Of a stretch of 18,443 nucleotides of DNA, positions 14,430 to 18,443 are shown in pieces. The DNA lies in contig DBFBGQ010000162.1 in assembly GCA_048201975.1 (NCBI GenBank), forward strand, positions 1-18,443, read 5' to 3'. Position 1 is the stretch's first letter. Every line of letters starts with the position of its first letter. The position numbers and the translations under genes were made by a program. This DNA comes from Egerieenecus sp048201975. GTDB taxonomy: Bacteria; Bacillota; Clostridia; Christensenellales; Aristaeellaceae. The notes beneath the pieces are model-generated. The model was not told where the DNA came from, searched no databases, and worked only from the letters and a program-made list of their open reading frames with translations.

Positions 14430-14458
14430 TTTACTTTGCCGGCGTAACATGCTAATAT
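14430..14458 (+). promoter_or_regulatory. Promoter of the solute-binding protein gene
   Basis: -35 TTTACT (14430-14435, 4 of 6), a 17-nt spacer and -10 TAATAT (14453-14458). The start point near 14465 leaves a leader of about 53 nt before the ATG at 14518. Confidence 0.55.
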
Positions 14459-14517
14459 CCAACCTATACAGAGGGCGGATGACACCCTTTGATTGTAAGG
14501 CTGAGGAGGAAACAGCG

Positions 14518-16416
14518 ATGAAAAGATGGCTATCCCTGCTTCTGACCCTGACGATGCTGCTGGCCATGACGGCCACGGCTTCTGCGGCGGAAATCACGGA
14601 CCTGAACACCTATGAAACCACCAACCAGGAGATGCAGCATTTCAACATCTTCTATTCTCAGAGCAAGACGGAGCTGGACGTGCTCTCCAACTGCATCGAC
14701 GGCCTGCTCACCAACGATACCCACGGCAACCTGGTGGCCAACTGCGCCCAGGAGTGGTACTCCGAGGACGGCGGCCAGACCTGGACCTTCATCCTTGCGG
14801 ATGGTCAGACCTGGTATGACAAGGATGGCAACTACAAGGCCGACGTGGTGGCCGAGGACTGGCTCTATGGCCTGGAGTGGGTGCTGAACTTCGGCAAGAA
14901 CGACGCGGTCAACACCTCCATGCCCATCGAAATGATCCAGGGCGCGAAGGATTATTATGAGTACACCAAGGAGCTGTATGAGTCCGATCCGCAGGCCTGC
15001 CTGGACCTGGGCCTGGACAAGTTCAAGGAAATGGTGGGCGTGTCCGCGCCTGATGACAAGACGCTGGTGTACACCTGCGTGGACAAGCTCTCCTACTTCC
15101 CCACCCTGGCGACCTACAGCTGCCTGTATCCCCTCTCCGGCAAGCTCCTGGAGGAGCTGGGCGTGGAAGGCTACAAGGCCGTGACCTGGGAAACCCTGTG
15201 GTACAATGGACCCTATACCATCACCAGCTTTGTGCAGAACAACGAGAAGGTGCTCACTGCTGCGCCCAACTATTGGAACGCGGACAACGTGAAGCGCTTC
15301 AACACCGTCACCATCAAGATGGTGGAGTCCGAGGACAGCGCTTATAACCTGTTCCTCACCGGTGAAATCGACAACCTGACCCTGACCCAGTCCAACCTGC
15401 AGACCATTTACACCAACGAATCCAACGAATTCCACAACAACCTGGTGGAAAGCCGTCAGGACAAGTACACCAACCTGATGCAGTTCAACTTCACCAAGTA
15501 CAACCCCGACGGCAGCCTGGATGAGAACTGGAACAAGGCCGTGAACAACTCCGCCTTCCGTAAGGCGTGGCTCTACGGTCTGGACTGGACGCCCTACTTG
15601 GCCCGGTACAACGCCGTGAATCCCCTGGCTTGCCAGGTGTACACCTTCACCGCCAACAGCGTGGCCAAGATGAGCGACGGCCGGGACTACACTGACGTGG
15701 TGCTGGAGAAGATGGGCCTGAGCTATGGCACCGAATCCTACAACCGCTGCGATCCCGAAAAGGCCGCCCAGTACAAGGCGCAGGCGATCGAGGAGCTCAC
15801 CGCCGAGGGCGTTACTTTCCCCGTGGTGGTGGACTACTACATCAAGGGTGATAGCCAGACGGCCAAGGACACCGCGGATACCCTGGCGCAGATGCTCTCC
15901 GACTGCCTGGGCGACGACTTTGTGACCCTGAACATCTGCACGTATGTGTCCTCTTCCACCTCTGAAGTGCTCAGCCCCGGCGTTGCCTCCATTGTGACCC
16001 CCGCCTGGGGCGCGGACTTCGGCGATCCCGTGAACTTCCTGGGCCAGCAGGTGTATAACGACGATAACGCCTTCTTTGCTGGCGATTACGGCCACTATGA
16101 CGGCGTTACCGACGAGGAAACCCTGGCGATCTTCCAGAAGTTCGCGGACATGGTGAATGAGGCCAAGACGATCACCGACGATATGGACGCCCGCTACGAA
16201 GCCTTCGCGGAGGCGGAAGCCTATCTGCTCAGCGAAGCGCTGCTGCTCCCCACCTACGCGGAAGTGTCCTGGCAGCTGACCTGCGTGAATGACTACTCCA
16301 AGATCTACGCTCCCTATGGCAACCAGTCTTCCCGTTATATCAACTGGGAGACCAACAGCGATATCTACACCACCGAGGATTATGAACAGTTCGAAGCGGC
16401 CTTCAACGCGGAGTAA
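14518..16416 (+). CDS. Family 5 extracellular solute-binding protein (oligopeptide/dipeptide ABC type)
   Basis: The extracytoplasmic substrate receptor of an ABC importer, 632 residues, resembling OppA/DppA-type proteins. Residues 1-23 are a classic signal peptide (MKRW, a Leu/Thr core, then ATASA before AE). There is no lipobox cysteine, so lipid anchoring is not expected, unusual for a Gram-positive binding protein. The mature part shows family 5 features: IDGLLTND near the start, AQEWYSEDGGQTWTFIL, a VVAEDWLYGLEW block, and YNGPYTITSF with APNYWNADNVKRF in the middle. AGGAGG overlaps 14504-14510, 7 nt before the ATG; an earlier in-frame start at 14362 would run through the promoter. No permease or ATPase gene follows; a terminator does. 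The ligand is probably a peptide or similar amide-containing compound, but nickel and sugar-type relatives exist. Confidence 0.9.
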   Translation: MKRWLSLLLTLTMLLAMTATASAAEITDLNTYETTNQEMQHFNIFYSQSKTELDVLSNCIDGLLTNDTHGNLVANCAQEWYSEDGGQTWTFILADGQTWYDKDGNYKADVVAEDWLYGLEWVLNFGKNDAVNTSMPIEMIQGAKDYYEYTKELYESDPQACLDLGLDKFKEMVGVSAPDDKTLVYTCVDKLSYFPTLATYSCLYPLSGKLLEELGVEGYKAVTWETLWYNGPYTITSFVQNNEKVLTAAPNYWNADNVKRFNTVTIKMVESEDSAYNLFLTGEIDNLTLTQSNLQTIYTNESNEFHNNLVESRQDKYTNLMQFNFTKYNPDGSLDENWNKAVNNSAFRKAWLYGLDWTPYLARYNAVNPLACQVYTFTANSVAKMSDGRDYTDVVLEKMGLSYGTESYNRCDPEKAAQYKAQAIEELTAEGVTFPVVVDYYIKGDSQTAKDTADTLAQMLSDCLGDDFVTLNICTYVSSSTSEVLSPGVASIVTPAWGADFGDPVNFLGQQVYNDDNAFFAGDYGHYDGVTDEETLAIFQKFADMVNEAKTITDDMDARYEAFAEAEAYLLSEALLLPTYAEVSWQLTCVNDYSKIYAPYGNQSSRYINWETNSDIYTTEDYEQFEAAFNAE

Positions 16417-16444
16417 AGCGTCGAAAGCCGGCTGAGAGTCAATC

Positions 16445-16496
16445 AAAGAAGCGCTTTTTCTCCCCCGCAAGGGGCGAGGAAAAGCGCTTCTTTTCA
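16445..16496. terminator. Bidirectional terminator between the binding-protein gene and tex
   Basis: A hairpin of about 21 base pairs with one bulged C and one G-T wobble spans 16445-16493, closed by a GCAA tetraloop (16467-16470). The plus-strand side ends in CTTTTC; the minus-strand side in CTTTGATT. It separates convergent genes ending at 16416 and 16521. Confidence 0.85.
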
Positions 16497-16520
16497 TATG
16501 ATAAGGTTTTTGCCCCCCGG

Positions 16521-18443
16521 TTACGGCTTCTGCGCCGGGGGACGCATGGTGAGGCTGATGCGGTTCTTGTCCTTTTCCACCTCCAGCACCCACACCGTTA
16601 CCACGTCGCCCACCCGGACCACTTCGCTGGGATGGCGGACGCGGCGCTGCGCCATTTGACTGATGTGGACCAGCCCGTCCCGGTGCACGCCGATATCCAC
16701 AAATGCGCCAAAGTCGGTGACGTTGCGCACGGTCCCCTTCAATTCCATGCCGGGGGTCAGGTCGTCCATTTCCATGACGTCCGTGCGCAGCAGGGGCGGG
16801 GGAAGCTCGTCCCGAGGATCGCGGCCGGGCTTGCTCAGCTCCTTGACCATGTCCCGCAGGGTGGGCTCGCCCACATCCAGCTCCTTGGCCAGCTGGGGAT
16901 AGCCGGCCTGCTCCGCTTCCTTTTGCAGCAGGCCCGCGGCCGCTTGGGCGGGGGTGAGGCGAAAGCGCGCCAACAGGGCTTTGGCGGCGGCGTAGCTTTC
17001 GGGATGAACGCCCGTATTCTCAATGGGGTCCTTGCCGCCGGGAATGCGCAGGAAGCCCGCGCACTGCTCAAAGGCCTTGGGTCCCAGCTTGGGCACCTTT
17101 TTCAGCGCGGCCCGGGAGGCGAAAGCGCCGTTTTCCTCCCGGTAGGCGACGATGTTCCTGGCCACCGTGGCGTTGATACCCGCCACATGCGCCAGCAGGG
17201 AGGGGCTGGCGGTGTTCACGTCCACGCCCACGGCGTTGACGCAGTCCTCCACCACGCCGGAGAGCGCCTCGTCTAGCTCCGCTTCCTTGAGGTCATGCTG
17301 GTATTGCCCCACGCCAATGGCCTTGGGGTCGATTTTCACCAGCTCCGCCAGAGGGTCCTGGAGCCGTCGGGCAATGGACACCGCCGAGCGCAGGTTCACA
17401 TCGAAGGTGGGGATCTCCTCCGCCGCCAGCTTCGACGCGGAGTAGACCGACGCCCCGGCTTCGCTGACCACCATGTAGCTCAGGGACGCCCCCAGGTTCA
17501 TCTCCCGCATGACCTCCACGAAGAACTGCTCTGTCTCCCGGCTGGCGGTACCGTTGCCGATGGCCACAATGGATACCCCGTGCTTGCGGATCAGCGCTTC
17601 CAGCTTGGCTTTGGCCGCGGCAGCCTCCTGCTGGGACTTGGTCAGGTAGACCACCGCGGTGTCCAGCACCCGGCCGGTCTCGTCCACCACGGCCACCTTG
17701 CAGCCCATGCGGTAGCCCGGATCCAGCCCCATGGCCACCTTTCCCTTTACCGGCGGCTGCATGAGCAGAGGCTTCAGGTTCAGGGCGAACACATGAATGG
17801 CGGCCTTTTGCGCCTTGTCCGTGAGGTCGTTGCGCAGCTCCGTGTCCAGGGAGGGGGCAATGAGCCGGGCGTAGGCGTCCTCGCAGGCGGCGGTCACGTA
17901 TTGCGTAGCGATGCTGCCAGTGTGCGCCACGTATTCCTGCTGGATGATCCGCTGCACCTGCGCTTCGTCCACCGTCAGCTTCACCTTCAGGAAGCCTTCC
18001 TTTTCCCCGCGGTTCATGGCCAGCACCCGGTGGGAGGGCATCAGCCGCAGAGGCTCGCGGTAATCGTAATACATGCGGTAAACGCTGTCCTGTTCGCCGG
18101 CAGCCTTGGTTTCCACCAGGCAGGTTTGATGGTAAAGCCCCTTGAGCTTGGCGCGCACGCCGGCGTCGTCGCTGATGCGTTCGGCCAGGATATCCATGGC
18201 CCCTTGCAGGGCCTCCTCGGGGGTATTCACCCCCAGTTCGGGGTTGAGAAAGCCCTGGGTGAGCTCCTCGGGGGTCCGGGCCTTGGTGAGCTGAAGAAGC
18301 AGCGTGTCCGCCAGCGGCTCCAGCCCCTTCTCCTTGGCGATCATGGCGCGGGTGCGGCGCTTGGGCTTGTAGGGCCGGTAGATGTCCTCCAGCTGGCCCA
18401 TGGTGGTCGCCGCGTCCAGGGCGGCTTGTAGCTCCTCGGTCCA
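16521..18443 (-). CDS. tex: Tex-family RNA-binding protein, 5' end beyond the window
   Basis: A cytoplasmic nucleic-acid-binding protein implicated in transcription and RNA metabolism. The visible 640 codons lack the first part of the family's roughly 700-770 residues. The frame stays open through 18443 (WTEELQAALDAATT ahead of MGQLEDIYRPYKPKRRTR), so the ATG at 18401 is internal and not the start. In order the product shows the Tex N-terminal helical region with YRPYKPKRRTRA; the YqgF/RNase H-like domain with GLDPGYRMG (about 17703-17731); the helix-hairpin-helix region (VNTASPSLLAHVAGI through LKKVPKLGPKAFEQCAGFLRI); and a C-terminal S1 domain (TDFGAFVDIGVHRDGLVHIS). It ends in TAA at 16521, next to the shared terminator. 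It is a housekeeping-type gene and probably unrelated to the neighbouring cluster. Confidence 0.95.
   Translation of the reverse strand, partial: WTEELQAALDAATTMGQLEDIYRPYKPKRRTRAMIAKEKGLEPLADTLLLQLTKARTPEELTQGFLNPELGVNTPEEALQGAMDILAERISDDAGVRAKLKGLYHQTCLVETKAAGEQDSVYRMYYDYREPLRLMPSHRVLAMNRGEKEGFLKVKLTVDEAQVQRIIQQEYVAHTGSIATQYVTAACEDAYARLIAPSLDTELRNDLTDKAQKAAIHVFALNLKPLLMQPPVKGKVAMGLDPGYRMGCKVAVVDETGRVLDTAVVYLTKSQQEAAAAKAKLEALIRKHGVSIVAIGNGTASRETEQFFVEVMREMNLGASLSYMVVSEAGASVYSASKLAAEEIPTFDVNLRSAVSIARRLQDPLAELVKIDPKAIGVGQYQHDLKEAELDEALSGVVEDCVNAVGVDVNTASPSLLAHVAGINATVARNIVAYREENGAFASRAALKKVPKLGPKAFEQCAGFLRIPGGKDPIENTGVHPESYAAAKALLARFRLTPAQAAAGLLQKEAEQAGYPQLAKELDVGEPTLRDMVKELSKPGRDPRDELPPPLLRTDVMEMDDLTPGMELKGTVRNVTDFGAFVDIGVHRDGLVHISQMAQRRVRHPSEVVRVGDVVTVWVLEVEKDKNRISLTMRPPAQKP

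Noticed and set aside
14530..16593. A 687-codon minus-strand open frame opposite the binding-protein gene
   Set aside because: It runs across the strong terminator and mirrors the plus-strand gene; composition is typical of an antisense frame.

Overview
The window looks like chromosomal DNA of a GC-rich Bacillota, probably a gut-type clostridium. The clues are strong AGGAGG-type ribosome binding sites, an ATP-type PEP carboxykinase, a CopA-CsoR copper operon with a CsoR operator, a Tex protein, and a solute-binding protein with a short clostridial-style signal peptide. The exact lineage cannot be read from the sequence. I see no tRNA, rRNA, CRISPR array, insertion sequence or phage gene.

Layout. 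(1) 107-1669 encodes pckA. It is followed by a gene-poor gap (1670-2304) with one or two terminator-like hairpins. (2) 2240-5103 is a copper operon: a sigma-A promoter, a perfect CsoR-type palindrome, copA with a CopZ-like domain fused to its C-terminus, and csoR. A bidirectional terminator separates it from the next block. (3) 5158-10730, minus strand, is a tight five-gene operon. In transcription order it encodes a DUF885-like zinc metallopeptidase, an M24/creatinase-like protein, a second DUF885-like paralogue, a PLP aminotransferase and an L-aspartate dehydrogenase-like protein. (4) Divergently, 11000-16416 encodes a LacI-family regulator, a Gfo/Idh/MocA oxidoreductase, a D-2-hydroxyacid dehydrogenase and a family 5 (oligopeptide-type) solute-binding protein. 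(5) 16521 to the window end, minus strand, is a 5'-truncated tex gene, convergent with block 4 across a long bidirectional terminator.

Blocks 3 and 4 are the interesting part. A 19-bp element made of two direct TGTGAGAA repeats on a 10-bp pitch occurs as two identical copies (12019-12037 and, inverted, 14389-14407). Two 15/19 variants lie in the divergent intergenic region (10813-10831 and 10938-10956). Three of the four sit just upstream of recognisable promoters. This suggests that the peptidase/aminotransferase operon, the two dehydrogenases and the binding protein form one regulon. The gene content suggests uptake and breakdown of a peptide-like or N-substituted amino-acid compound: amide cleavage by the DUF885 and M24 proteins, nitrogen transfer and release by the aminotransferase and aspartate dehydrogenase, and redox steps by the other two dehydrogenases. 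The substrate is unknown and the pathway is inference. The copper operon has its own point of interest: a strong Shine-Dalgarno sequence and ATG inside copA could also release the C-terminal domain as a free CopZ chaperone.
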